A DNA stretch of 64,000 nucleotides, taken from positions 122,814 to 186,813 of the forward strand of contig NZ_BAGB01000170.1 in assembly GCF_000308615.1 (NCBI RefSeq), read 5' to 3'. Within the stretch, counting starts at the first letter, position 1. Each line of letters begins with the position of its first letter. Below are positions 18,382-27,971 of the stretch, piece by piece. The DNA comes from Nocardia jiangxiensis NBRC 101359 (GTDB lineage: Bacteria > Actinomycetota > Actinomycetes > Mycobacteriales > Mycobacteriaceae). The notes under the pieces are model-generated. The model saw nothing but the letters and a program-made list of their open reading frames with translations. It searched no databases and was not told the DNA's origin. The translations under genes were made by a program, and so were the position numbers.

Positions 18382-19446
18382 ATGTCGCGCCCGGCGCGCC
18401 TGCACTCCCACAGCGCCGTCTCCACGGCCCTGGCACTGCACAGCGATCACGCGTTGCGCGAGCTCGTGGACGCGGCCGCGCCGCTCGGCGCCGGTATCGG
18501 CGGGAAGTCGGCGCTGTTGGAGGTCGCCGGAACCCCGGTCTTCGTGAAGCGGGTGCCGCTCTCCGACCTGGAACGGCAGCCGGAGCACGTCCGGTCCACG
18601 GCGAACCTGTTCGACCTGCCGCAATTCAGCCACTACGGCGTCGGCCTCATCGGTGGGGCGGGCTTCGGGGCCTGGCGCGAGCTCGCCGTGCACATCATGA
18701 CGACGAACTGGGTGCTCGCCGCCGAATACGAGGGCTTCCCGCTGATGTACCACTGGCGGGTGTTGCCGGACACGACGCCGCTGCCGACCGAGCTCGCCGA
18801 TATCGATCGCGCCGTCGCCTACTGGGACGGCCGACCGCAGGTACGCCACCGGATCGAGGCCGTGCGGGACTCGTCGGCGAGCATCGCGGTGTTCCTGGAG
18901 TACATCCCGCAGACCCTGCACGAGTGGCTGAACAACCGGATCGAGGCGGGCGGGGAGGCCACCGACCGGGCGTGCGCCATGGTGGAGCGGGAACTGGCCG
19001 CCGGCACCGCGTTCATGAACAGCCGTGGGCTGCTGCACCTCGACGCGCACTTCTGGAACATCCTGACCGACGGTCGACGCCTCTACTTCGGCGACTACGG
19101 CCTCTCGCTTTCCTCGGCGTTCGACCTCTCGCCGCAGGAGGCCGCGTTCTTCGACCAGAACCAGAGCTATGACCGCGGCTTCACCGCCACCTATCTGGTG
19201 AACTGGCTGCTCACCGCCCTGTGCGGGGTAAAAGGCCGGGAGACACGCGCCGCGATGGCGCGCGCCATCGCCGAGGGCAAGCCGCCGGAGGGCATCCCCG
19301 AGGGAGCCGCCGCGGTCCTCACCCGGCACGCGCCGGTCGCCGCGGCGATGTCCGCGTTCACACGTCCGTTCCAGGAGGTGAGCCGGAGCACCCTGTATCC
19401 GGACGAGGAGATCCGCCGCCTGCTGGACGGCCAGACCGGCGTGTAG
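18382..19446 (+). CDS. Protein-kinase-fold protein
   Basis: 354 residues. The fold elements of a kinase-like phosphotransferase are visible: a nucleotide-binding lysine in PVFVKRVPL, the catalytic-loop motif LLHLDAHFWNILTD (HxDxxxxN form), and a DFG-equivalent LYFGDYGLSLSS. The N-terminal glycine-rich turn is GAGIGGKSALLEV. It is more like the aminoglycoside-phosphotransferase/Ser-Thr kinase-like proteins of actinomycetes than a classical PknA/B kinase, and has no transmembrane segment. The ATG at 18382 was preferred over the GTG at 18313. Substrate unknown. Confidence 0.7.
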   Translation: MSRPARLHSHSAVSTALALHSDHALRELVDAAAPLGAGIGGKSALLEVAGTPVFVKRVPLSDLERQPEHVRSTANLFDLPQFSHYGVGLIGGAGFGAWRELAVHIMTTNWVLAAEYEGFPLMYHWRVLPDTTPLPTELADIDRAVAYWDGRPQVRHRIEAVRDSSASIAVFLEYIPQTLHEWLNNRIEAGGEATDRACAMVERELAAGTAFMNSRGLLHLDAHFWNILTDGRRLYFGDYGLSLSSAFDLSPQEAAFFDQNQSYDRGFTATYLVNWLLTALCGVKGRETRAAMARAIAEGKPPEGIPEGAAAVLTRHAPVAAAMSAFTRPFQEVSRSTLYPDEEIRRLLDGQTGV

Positions 19447-19702
19447 AGCCGCGTCGGATGGGCGGTCGCCAACATCCGAACATGCCGCTGGGCGCTTCCG
19501 CATGCTGCAAGCACGTCTGTGATCAGAACCCACACCAGGTACAGGGCACTGTGAACAAGTGGTGCTGGACCGATGAGTTCAGGCGAGCGCTGTCGTCGAT
19601 AGAGGGGAATCAGGAATTGCGGCTGCCGCTGTGCTGCGACGGATCGAGGGCCATCATCGCGCTCGCACTGGCAGGCTGCGTTGAACCGGGAGGTTTGTGC
19701 GA

Positions 19703-20341
19703 GTGTCGAACGGTATTTCTCGTGACGAGCTGTGGGCGATGACTCACGCCGAGCGCGCGGCATTGGCCGAGGATCTCGCCGATGTGAACGACGTGCAGTG
19801 GGCCCGGCAGTCGCTGTGCGGACGTTGGACGGTGGAGGAGGTCCTCGCCCACCTCACCGCGGGGGCAAGTACCGGCAGGTCCCGCTGGCTGATCAGCGTC
19901 ATCCGCGCCCGCTTCGATTTCGACGAGCACAACGCCCGGCTCGTGGCCGCCCACCGTGGCGCAACACCCGCGGAAACTCTGGACCGATTCCGGGCGATCG
20001 TCACCAGCACCACCGGGCCGTCCGGCCACACGGCAGCCTGGCTCGGTGAGGTGGTCGTCCACGCCCAGGACATCCGACGCCCACTCGGCCTGCCCCGTGA
20101 GCCCTCGATCGAGTCCGTCACCGAGGTCGCCCGGTTCTACGCGAGCCGGGACTTCACCGTTCCCAGCCACAGTTCGATCGAAGGTTTGCGCCTGGAAGCG
20201 ACCGACGGCCCCTTTGCTACCGGAACCGGGCCCCTGGTCAGTGGAAAAACGATCGCATTGACCATGGCGATGGCTGGTAGAGCCACCTGTTGCGACGATC
20301 TCACCGGACCCGGCGTGCCCACCCTGCGCAGTCGTGTATGA
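19703..20341 (+). CDS. Maleylpyruvate-isomerase-like (MDMPI/DinB-fold) protein
   Basis: 212 residues with the N-terminal MDMPI/DinB-like four-helix metal-binding domain: ERAALAEDLADVNDVQWARQ, then LCGRWTVEEVLAHLTAGAST, and a second histidine block GEVVVHAQDIRRPLGLP. These match the TIGR03083-type family, whose best-known members isomerise maleylpyruvate with mycothiol. The last 60 residues form the smaller C-terminal domain. GGGAGG is 9 nt before the GTG at 19703; a GTG at 19697 is too close to it. Exact reaction unknown. Confidence 0.8.
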   Translation: MSNGISRDELWAMTHAERAALAEDLADVNDVQWARQSLCGRWTVEEVLAHLTAGASTGRSRWLISVIRARFDFDEHNARLVAAHRGATPAETLDRFRAIVTSTTGPSGHTAAWLGEVVVHAQDIRRPLGLPREPSIESVTEVARFYASRDFTVPSHSSIEGLRLEATDGPFATGTGPLVSGKTIALTMAMAGRATCCDDLTGPGVPTLRSRV

Positions 20342-20488
20342 ATGCCTTCTCGAATATCCACTCCGCCGCCTCCGCGCCCTCCTGGTCCTGAGATTCAGGG
20401 CGCAGCAGAGCTTTTCGCGATCCGGGTCCTTGGTGTGCGTGGCGTCGAGTCCGTGGCTCAGTCGCTGTGTAATCGCCGCGACCGAAGT

Positions 20489-21400
20489 TCAGATCCCGAA
20501 GTGGCCGCCGAAACCGGTGTGGCCGCCGACCCCGTAGCTGGTGTGGCCGCCGATGGAAGGTGTGGGGCGCGGCGGATCCGGAATCCTTCGAGAGTCGATC
20601 CATGCGTTCGGTGTGACTGCACGCCACCAGGTTTCGAAATCCACGCCAGTGGCCTGCTCGATTTCCGCACGATCGTGATCGTCCCAGCGCACCGTGTAGC
20701 CACCGTAGCTCGCCTGCAGAGTCTGCTTCAGTGTGCCGATGTTCATCGTCGAACCGCTCGCGCGAAAAACGTGAACGACCCGGTCGGCCTCACCGACCTC
20801 GTAGCTCCAACAGGTTTGCGCGGCCAGCGCATGGAACTGCTTGTCCTGCTCAGCTTTCCGTTTGAAGGCTTCCCACCGTTGCGTCGCTTCTTGCCGTGCC
20901 TGTACCTCTGCTTGCTGTACGCGCGTTGTGATCAGCTCCCGGACGGGCCGATATTCCCTGTCGATATGACGTAGTTGCTCGCGGAACTCGTCGAACGCCC
21001 GCCCTAGCCCTGAGCGGTCGAACCGTCGACCGGCCGCTCGCCAGCCGTATCCCCGTCGCAGACTCGGCCGATCGCCTCCGACGATCCTGAGCCCGAGGTC
21101 GTGGACGAGCTGCATTTCGGCAGCGCGCAGCGCGTCCTGGGCGGACGTTTGGGCCTGGGACCACCGGGCGAGTTCGTCCGCGGTCGCCTGGATCTCGATG
21201 TGCGAGGCGCCGATGGCGTTCGGCCTTTCCCTGCTGAAGGTGGTCCACTCGTTCCCGAGCCAAAAATCCCGGTACGAGGTCGGCTCGAGTACGAACATCT
21301 CGAAAGTCGTTGGCGGCAAGTCGAAATCCCCACGCCGCCACATTTTTGCCAGGACGGGCTCGGGCCGGGAGACGTAGCGGTGCAGCATCACCGAAACCAT
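20489..21400 (-). CDS. Hypothetical protein with coiled coil and Gly-His-rich tail
   Basis: 303 residues, not recognised. The N-terminal 100 residues look globular (FVLEPTSYRDFWLGNEWTTF). Residues about 150-195 are rich in Gln, Arg and Glu and should form a coiled coil (VRELITTRVQQAEVQARQEA). A small C-terminal domain follows (YTVRWDDHDRAEIEQATGVD). The last 20 residues repeat GGHTxxG (GGHTSYGVGGHTGFGGHFGI), which might bind metal. GGGAGG precedes the ATG. There are no neighbours on the same strand within 200 nt. Confidence 0.65.
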   Translation of the reverse strand: MVSVMLHRYVSRPEPVLAKMWRRGDFDLPPTTFEMFVLEPTSYRDFWLGNEWTTFSRERPNAIGASHIEIQATADELARWSQAQTSAQDALRAAEMQLVHDLGLRIVGGDRPSLRRGYGWRAAGRRFDRSGLGRAFDEFREQLRHIDREYRPVRELITTRVQQAEVQARQEATQRWEAFKRKAEQDKQFHALAAQTCWSYEVGEADRVVHVFRASGSTMNIGTLKQTLQASYGGYTVRWDDHDRAEIEQATGVDFETWWRAVTPNAWIDSRRIPDPPRPTPSIGGHTSYGVGGHTGFGGHFGI

Positions 21401-21606
21401 CGCGATCCTCCCTCACGCGTATTCGTCCACGATAGCGCCGGAACGCCGGATCCGATGCTGCCCCGGGCCGGCAGCGATCTGGATGCCGCGAGTCATGAAG
21501 AGTGAGAGATGGTTTCGCTGATGTACACCACGTCGAGGGCCTGCGGGCCCTCCACGTACAACGCCCCGGCCGGTTCAGGGCCGGGCGGGCGCGGCTCGTC
21601 GCTGTG

Positions 21607-21855
21607 TTACGGAGACGTGCCGTTCACACCGGGGACCACGCAATGTCCCTGGTGGTCGACCCGTCCGATGACCATCATGTCGTAGCCGGTACAGGATGCG
21701 TTGAACGCTTCGCACGTGTGGTTGTCGGTCACCACCTTGTTCGGTCCGCACGCGGTGCCGGGCGGGCCGAGGGGATCGGCCTGAGCCATCGAACCGGCCA
21801 GGACGATGCCGAGTGCGGCACCTGCAACGGCGAGAGAAGTGGACAGGAACGACAT
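21607..21855 (-). CDS. Small secreted cysteine-containing protein
   Basis: 82 residues. A Sec signal peptide (MSFLSTSLAVAGAALGIVLA) ends at SMAQA. The mature part of about 55 residues has four cysteines (GTACGPNKVVTDNHTCEAFN, ASCTGYD, GHCVVPG), suggesting two disulfides. AAAGGAGG lies 9 nt upstream of this ATG, which decides the start over an in-frame ATG 27 nt earlier. Function unknown. Confidence 0.75.
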   Translation of the reverse strand: MSFLSTSLAVAGAALGIVLAGSMAQADPLGPPGTACGPNKVVTDNHTCEAFNASCTGYDMMVIGRVDHQGHCVVPGVNGTSP

Positions 21856-22084
21856 CGAGAAGCCTCCTTTCCCCGCCGTCATTTTACTCCGCTCTTGCGG
21901 CGTAATCGCAGATCAATACGCATCGCGCGACATCGGACACCTGTGCGGGAGGGCTCCGGGTGACTCGGTGGCGCAAGCCGTCGGCAGAGACCGCGACGAT
22001 GCGCTGTGTTCGGGCCTTCACCCGGGCACGGGCTGGCCAGCTGAGCAAGGGCGTGAGGAGATCCTCAGCGTAGATGTCGCCGGA

Positions 22085-23134
22085 TCATCGCCGCCGTGCT
22101 CGCTGAGCTGCTTCGCGATCGGTCAGGATCTGCTTGCGACGCTGCGTCATCGCTTCGGCCGGTGAGTCGGCGCCGATGATCGCGTCGAATACCGCGCGGG
22201 CGTCTTCGAGCGCATCGCGTGCGCCGACTCCGGCGGCCGGAGTGATGGCGTGGTCGGCGTCACCGATCAGGACCACCGAATCCTGAGGTGCGCGTGCCTG
22301 TTCCAGGGAGACGTTGCGGGCGTTGCTGACGTGCACCACCTCCGTACGTGCCAGGAAAGCCGACACGAGTGATTGGCTGGAAGGCGTTGCGGCCAGGACG
22401 GTTTCGGCCCATTCATCGACCGGTCGCATCCCGATGTCGTCGCGGGTACCGGGAAGGGGTTCACGCGGAATCCGCACGAACCACAGCGCCGCCGGGTCCT
22501 GCGGACGCCAGATGTGCCCGAAAGTACTTCCGGCACTGCCATCTTCGGCGACCTCGGCGAAGAAGTGCAGGACCGCGGGGTCGGTGGTCGGCGGCGGATC
22601 CAGTGGCGTGCCGGTCATCCCGTACAGCACGACGTCACCGGCGTAGACCGGGGTGCGGCCGGGTTCCAGGCCCGCGCGGACGACGGAGTCGATACCATCG
22701 GCGCCGACCAACAGTCCCTCGGCGGCGACGACGTCCGCGCCGCGCCGGATCGCATGGCTGTCCTCGCTCGAGGTCACGCTGGAAATCGGTGCGCCGTAAC
22801 ACAGTTCCGCGGGGGAGTCCGCGACGAACTCCGACAACACGCCCATCAGGTTGCGGCGCAGCCAGAAACGATGACCGCGACTGGGCATTGCACTTCGCCG
22901 ACCGCGACTGTCTTCGTAGTCGAGCCCCTCCAGCGGATACGAAACCTCCTGCAGCGCCGAACGATCGACGCCCATCGCCTCCATCGCGTCGTGCCCGCGC
23001 CCGTCGATGAACAGGAACGCCCCGGCTCCGGGACCCGGATGCTGTTGCTCGTAGATCGCGACCGGGTGACCTTCCCGCGCGAGACCACCAGCCAGGCAAC
23101 TGCCCGCGATCCCACCACCGATAACGCTCACCAT
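22085..23134 (-). CDS. FAD-dependent monooxygenase (UbiH/PHBH-like)
   Basis: 349 residues. The Rossmann motif MVSVIGGGIAGSCLAGGLAREG opens the protein, VGADGIDSVVRAGLEPGR is the DG motif, and SVVLIGDADHAITPAAGVGARDALEDA is the second FAD motif, with Asp-His in the usual Ala-His position. The length fits single-component aromatic or antibiotic hydroxylases. AGGAGGT directly precedes the ATG at good spacing, ruling out the longer upstream frame. Target unknown; no pathway genes nearby. Confidence 0.87.
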   Translation of the reverse strand: MVSVIGGGIAGSCLAGGLAREGHPVAIYEQQHPGPGAGAFLFIDGRGHDAMEAMGVDRSALQEVSYPLEGLDYEDSRGRRSAMPSRGHRFWLRRNLMGVLSEFVADSPAELCYGAPISSVTSSEDSHAIRRGADVVAAEGLLVGADGIDSVVRAGLEPGRTPVYAGDVVLYGMTGTPLDPPPTTDPAVLHFFAEVAEDGSAGSTFGHIWRPQDPAALWFVRIPREPLPGTRDDIGMRPVDEWAETVLAATPSSQSLVSAFLARTEVVHVSNARNVSLEQARAPQDSVVLIGDADHAITPAAGVGARDALEDARAVFDAIIGADSPAEAMTQRRKQILTDREAAQRARRR

Positions 23135-23445
23135 GTCCTGCGACCTCCTAGCGTTGGCGTGTCGACGGCCCCGCTGGAAGGGGCACCCATCCAGAGTGCC
23201 ACGCCCGCCCGGACATTCGCCGAGGGCTCGGGCGACCAGCATCACCGGTCCCGTCGATCCTGCCATCCTCGGCAAGCGGGATTCAGGCAGGGCGGATGAC
23301 ACCTGCCGCCGGACACCGCTCCACGCCGACAGATTCGGTCCCCCAGTTCCGAAAGCTTTGTGAGGCAACAGAATCCGAGTGAGGTCGGGGGCTGCCACGC
23401 CAGATGGCGCCACCCGCGAAGAGTGCACCGAACACGGGCGATCTA
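23135..23445. other. Spacer without a supported gene
   Basis: About 310 bases upstream of the FAD monooxygenase and downstream of the short-chain dehydrogenase (both on the minus strand). I see nothing in it beyond the probable promoter of the monooxygenase. Confidence 0.4.
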
Positions 23446-24246
<801 letters not shown>

Positions 24247-24473
24247 TTTCCACTCCTGATCGTTTGGTGTTGAGCGGCCGACTCACGGTGCGGCAGTGGC
24301 CGCCGTAGCGGCTCCGGAATCGGTCGCGAGGTCACCGATCGCGACGCTCGCTTCGCCACGCTTGGACCGACTGCACGACCTCTCGAGTCCGAAACCTGTA
24401 GCGGCCGTGGATGACTGCGGCTCATGTTTGGGGTTCTCCTCGGGCCTGTCCAGGGCCTGAGCGTCGCTATATC

Positions 24474-24514
24474 TACAACCGTAGACTTGCTCGCGACGAA
24501 AGTCTACAGTTGTA
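24474..24514. promoter_or_regulatory. Inverted-repeat operator between SDR and TetR genes
   Basis: Two 15-base arms at 24474-24488 and 24500-24514 are inverted copies with one mismatch (TACAACCGTAGACTT against TACAACTGTAGACTT when read on the same strand), separated by 11 nt. The site lies 24 nt upstream of the TetR start and in the shared promoter region of the divergent dehydrogenase gene. It is a strong candidate for a TetR dimer-pair operator controlling both. Confidence 0.72.
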
Positions 24515-24537
24515 TACATGTGCGGTACGCTGTTGCC

Positions 24538-25137
24538 ATGAGTCAGGGAGCCGACGCCGCGCCGCCCAAGAGACCACGTAACGCCGCCGCTACTCGGGAT
24601 GCGATCCTTCGATCGGCAGTGATCGCCTTCACGAAGCATGGATACGACGGCGTGGGTGTGCGTGAGATCGCCCAGTCGGCCGGGGTGACAGCGATGTTGG
24701 TCAATCGGTACTTCGGGTCGAAAGAGCAACTATTCGCCGAAGCGGTGGACGTTGCGCTCGAGCCGCGCACGGTGCTGTCGGACTGCCCCGAGACCCTCTC
24801 TCGAGACATCGCGGCCCGGCTGGTGGAACGAACCGCACCGGAATCGGAGCATCTGGATCCTTTCCTCCTGATGCTTCGTTCCGCGGCCAACCCTAGGGCC
24901 GCGGAGGTGCTCCGATCCGGCATCGAACGACATGCAGGGCGTTATCTGAGCGATCTGCTCGAAGGTCCGGATGCCGACGAACGGGCGATGCTGGCTCATT
25001 CGCTCATCGCCGGTTTCTGGCTGATGCGCAAGATGATCGGCAGCACCGCGCTCGTCCAGGCCGACCCCGGCGGGCTGGCTCGTCGCCTGCAAGAACTGCT
25101 GGATGTAGTTGTCGGCGCTCCTGCTGGGCCGGTCTGA
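24538..25137 (+). CDS. TetR-family transcriptional regulator
   Basis: 199 residues. The N-terminal DNA-binding domain is AFTKHGYDGVGVREIAQSAG, then VTAMLVNRYFGSKEQLF; the C-terminal domain is of the TetR_C type (TLSRDIAARLVERT...LARRLQELLDVV). The ATG at 24538 was chosen because the operator-like repeat ends just before it. Divergent from the dehydrogenase-like gene; autoregulation and control of that gene are inferred from the shared palindrome. Confidence 0.9.
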   Translation: MSQGADAAPPKRPRNAAATRDAILRSAVIAFTKHGYDGVGVREIAQSAGVTAMLVNRYFGSKEQLFAEAVDVALEPRTVLSDCPETLSRDIAARLVERTAPESEHLDPFLLMLRSAANPRAAEVLRSGIERHAGRYLSDLLEGPDADERAMLAHSLIAGFWLMRKMIGSTALVQADPGGLARRLQELLDVVVGAPAGPV

Positions 25138-25246
25138 GGGTGTAGCGCCGACAGGTGGGACGCACGCACTTCAAAGTGCCTTTTGTAAGCCCTCTTCTAC
25201 TCACTCATGATGATGTTACGCACTATTAGTGAGGTGAGGAAGGAAG

Positions 25247-25933
25247 ATGGCTGAGCAGGTAACAGGCCCGGCAACTGGGCCGCAGGTCGTCATCGAGGTG
25301 TGGTCCGACTTGGGTTGCCCGTGGTGCTACGTCGGTAAGCACCGGCTTCGGGAAGCGATCGGGCAGCGCCCGGATGCGGACAGGTTCGCGATCAGAATGC
25401 GGTCCTTCGAGCTGAACCCGGCCGCGCCGCACGAGCCGGAGACGATCGAGAAGGCGTTCATTCGTGCCCACGGCGGCACCGCCGAGCATTTCCTACGAGC
25501 CGAGCATCAGATCCAGGCCATCGCGCACGAGGAGGGGCTCGCGTTCACCCTGGACCGTCTCAGTGCCAACACCTTCGATCTGCACCGTGTGGTGCAGTAC
25601 GCCAACGGCCAGGGCCTCGGGTTCGAGTTCTTCTCCAGCGTTCAGGACGGCTTCTTCGCGGGCGGGCTCAATCCGTATGAGCCGGACGCCTTGGCTGGTG
25701 TCGCCGAGTCGGTCGGGCTGGATGGGCGGCGAGTCCGTGAGATCCTCACGAGCAACGAGTACGCCGACCGCGTGCGCGCCGACCGGCACGAGGGCCTGGA
25801 GTTGGGCGTGGCGGGCGTCCCATTCGTTGTCCTGGACCGGCGAGTGGCCGCTCCGGGCGCGCAGAAGGTCGCGGTCTATGGGCAACTGCTGGAGCGGGTG
25901 GCCGGGCCGATCCGCGACGAGCGTGCGTCATGA
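25247..25933 (+). CDS. DsbA-family (FrnE-like) oxidoreductase
   Basis: 228 residues with a thioredoxin-like fold interrupted by a helical domain. The active-site CPWC is at Cys24-Cys27 in VWSDLGCPWCYVGKHRL. Family blocks FELNP, FDLHRVVQYA and the cis-Pro region GVAGVPFVVLDR are present. No signal peptide is seen, so it is cytoplasmic like other FrnE proteins, which act as disulfide isomerases in stress or polyketide pathways. Its stop overlaps the next small gene by 4 nt. Confidence 0.9.
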   Translation: MAEQVTGPATGPQVVIEVWSDLGCPWCYVGKHRLREAIGQRPDADRFAIRMRSFELNPAAPHEPETIEKAFIRAHGGTAEHFLRAEHQIQAIAHEEGLAFTLDRLSANTFDLHRVVQYANGQGLGFEFFSSVQDGFFAGGLNPYEPDALAGVAESVGLDGRRVREILTSNEYADRVRADRHEGLELGVAGVPFVVLDRRVAAPGAQKVAVYGQLLERVAGPIRDERAS

Positions 25934-26142
25934 GCGAGGCGAGGGGCGGCCTTCAGATCGGCGTAGTCCCTGCCGGCGGGTGGTGTGAGCCCGATACCGG
26001 CGTGTGCCACATCGACACCGTGGCCGACGAGGCAGTGAGCGCGCGAGCCGGCGACGCGGGCGAAGTTGTCGATATGCCCGACGTGGCCGCCCCTACGCCA
26101 GCGATGAGCGTCGACCGACACCTCAGCCTGCCGACGCGCTGA
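25930..26142 (+). CDS. Small protein coupled to the FrnE-like oxidoreductase
   Basis: 70 residues, not recognised. It starts at an ATGA overlap with the preceding gene, and GWCEPDTGVCHIDTVAD contains a Cys pair spaced by six residues. It overlaps the convergent HxlR gene's end by 20 nt. Coupling and cysteines suggest a partner or substrate of the thiol oxidoreductase, but this is inference; it could be a spurious frame. Confidence 0.45.
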   Translation: MSEARGGLQIGVVPAGGWCEPDTGVCHIDTVADEAVSARAGDAGEVVDMPDVAAPTPAMSVDRHLSLPTR

Positions 26143-26545
26143 CCGTGGTCTTGCCCCGGCCCACTCCGGTCAGCTCGCTGGCGGCCCGGTTGCTGGCGAT
26201 CTCACTGTGATGCGTGGCCGCCCAACCGGCCATCGCCATCACCGCACCCATCAGTGACCGGCCCAGATCGGTCAGCTCGTACTCCACCCGCGGTGGGACC
26301 TCGGCGAACGCGGTCCGGGTGAGCAGTCCATCACGCTCGAGATGCTTGAGCGTCTGAGTCAGCATCCGCTGAGAGATCCCGGGGATGCTCGCCTGCAAGT
26401 CGGAGTAGCGCAGCGAGCCGTCGCTCAAGGTGCTGACGATCAAGACCGTCCACTTGTCGCCGATGCGGTCGAGCACCTCACGTATGAAGGCGCTGTCCTC
26501 CGGCCATGCCTGACACGGCCCGCTGATCTGTCGCGCTGACGCCAT
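26123..26545 (-). CDS. HxlR-family transcriptional regulator
   Basis: 140 residues. It has the N-terminal Cys (SGPCQAWPEDSAFIREVLD), then RIGDKWTVLIVSTLSDGSLR, YSDLQASIPGISQRMLTQTL and the wing PPRVEYELTDLGRSLMGAV. It is divergent from the azoreductase gene with 78 nt between. In that gap GTGTAAC and ATGTAAC half-sites lie about 20 nt apart, a plausible HxlR operator. HxlR proteins next to azoreductases often sense quinones or electrophiles through the cysteine (family knowledge). Confidence 0.9.
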   Translation of the reverse strand: MASARQISGPCQAWPEDSAFIREVLDRIGDKWTVLIVSTLSDGSLRYSDLQASIPGISQRMLTQTLKHLERDGLLTRTAFAEVPPRVEYELTDLGRSLMGAVMAMAGWAATHHSEIASNRAASELTGVGRGKTTVSASAG

Positions 26546-26623
26546 CCCACAAACCTCTCATTCGGTGTGTAACCGCACTACCAGTATGTAACAGCCGAAC
26601 CACCTCTGAAAAGGAACGAACCC

Positions 26624-27265
26624 ATGTCCTACTTGCTCCACATCGACTCTTCCTCGCTCGGCGAGGCGTCCGTCTCGCGCCAGGTCGCCCAGACCTTCCT
26701 CGATGGCTGGGCGGGCACGGTCGTGCACCGCGATCTCGCCGCGACGCCCGTGCCCCACCTCAGCGCGGCGGGTATCACCGCACGTGTCACCGACCCCGCT
26801 CAGCGCAGCGAGGAGCAGGCTGCGGCAGCCGCCGTGCAGGACGCGCTGATCGAGGAGTTCCTCGGTGCCAGCGCCTATCTCTTCACGGTGCCGATGTACA
26901 ACCTGACGATGCCGTCGGTGTTCAAGGCGTGGCTCGACCAAATCATCGTCGACGGCCACACCCTCAACCGCGAGGGCCCGTCCCGGACAGCGGGTCGACC
27001 CGCCGTGGTGATCTCGGCTCGTGGCGGCGGCTACGGCCCCGGCGCGCCCAAGCACGGCCTGGACTACGTCGTCCCCACCCTCGAGGCGCTGCTGGGCAAC
27101 CTGCTGGGACTGGACGTCTCCACGGTGGTCCCCGAGCTGACCATGGTCCCCCACGCGCCGGCGCTCGCCCCGCTACTTCCGATGCACGAGGCATCGATGG
27201 TCGAGGCACACGACCGTGCCCGGGAGCTCGCCGCCGCGATCAACGCCGACACGCCTGCCGCCTGA
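26624..27265 (+). CDS. azoR: FMN-dependent NADH-azoreductase
   Basis: 213 residues of the flavodoxin-fold NAD(P)H quinone/azo reductase family. The FMN phosphate-binding loop is IDSSSLGEASVSRQVAQTFL near the N-terminus, VPMYNLTMPSVFKAWLDQII contacts flavin and dimer partner, and SARGGGYGPG is the second flavin motif. GAAAAGGAA precedes the ATG. It reduces quinones and azo compounds with NADH in the cytosol. Divergent from an HxlR gene that probably represses it. Confidence 0.9.
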   Translation: MSYLLHIDSSSLGEASVSRQVAQTFLDGWAGTVVHRDLAATPVPHLSAAGITARVTDPAQRSEEQAAAAAVQDALIEEFLGASAYLFTVPMYNLTMPSVFKAWLDQIIVDGHTLNREGPSRTAGRPAVVISARGGGYGPGAPKHGLDYVVPTLEALLGNLLGLDVSTVVPELTMVPHAPALAPLLPMHEASMVEAHDRARELAAAINADTPAA

Positions 27266-27862
27266 ACTCACGAACCGACCACGGAGTACCACCGCCGCGG
27301 ACCATCTCCGAGTGTGACACATCCAGCCATCACGAAACCTGCTGTCGCGCAGGGTTGAACAGACCTGTCGGCACGATCGCGGTGATCACGGGGAGCCGAA
27401 TTTCGCGACGAGATCACCAGACTCGCTGGCTGTCGATCGTGTTCGCCGCGCAGACTGCTGCCGTGCGAGTCTGCCGTCATCGGCAACACTGATCACATAA
27501 TCGGCATCGTGTTCGATGCTGTCGGTGACAACAGCGAAATGGACGAGCCCCTCATGACGCATCCGAGCTGATACCCCTCAATCAGCGGCTTCAAAGGGCG
27601 AATCGCACCGCCGCGGAGCGGGAGGGGAGCGGCCTGGGTACGAAGGACCATCGATGAGAGTGAGACCAGGGCGGGTGCCGGGCTGCTTGTCGGTCTGGGA
27701 GAGGAAGTATGTGTGGGCGGTGACGGGCGCTCCACATCTGCCGGAGGACATCAGTCCCCGATAACCGCTCCCGCCTGCACAACCCCTTGTTGAATTCGAA
27801 ACGCAACAAGTTGATTTCTTGCAGCTCAACAGCCCCAATTGAGGCGATGCTGTTGAAAACGG
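27266..27862. other. Gene-poor spacer
   Basis: About 600 bases between azoR and the tRNA-Val terminator. A minus-strand frame at about 27390-27560 (EGLVHFAVVTDSIEHDADYV...) looks somewhat protein-like but has no ribosome-binding site and no family I recognise. Nothing else is supported. Confidence 0.4.
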
Positions 27863-27888
27863 AAAAACCCCAGGTCAATGCCCGGGGT
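27863..27888 (-). terminator. Intrinsic terminator of tRNA-Val(CAC)
   Basis: On the minus strand an ACCCCGGG / CC-GGGGT hairpin (27867-27888) runs into five T residues, 12 nt after the tRNA 3' end. Confidence 0.7.
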
Positions 27889-27899
27889 CTTCATCGGAG

Positions 27900-27971
27900 T
27901 GGTCCTAGCTGGTTTCGAACCAGCGACCTCTCGCGTGTGAGGCGAGCGCTCTCCCGCTGAGCTATAGGACC
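27900..27971 (-). tRNA. tRNA-Val (anticodon CAC)
   Basis: A 72-nt cloverleaf: acceptor GGTCCTA/TAGGACC, D arm GCTC/GAGC, anticodon stem CTCGC/GCGAG with loop CTCACAC, T arm GCTGG-TTCGAAA-CCAGC, discriminator A. CCA is not encoded. Confidence 0.95.
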
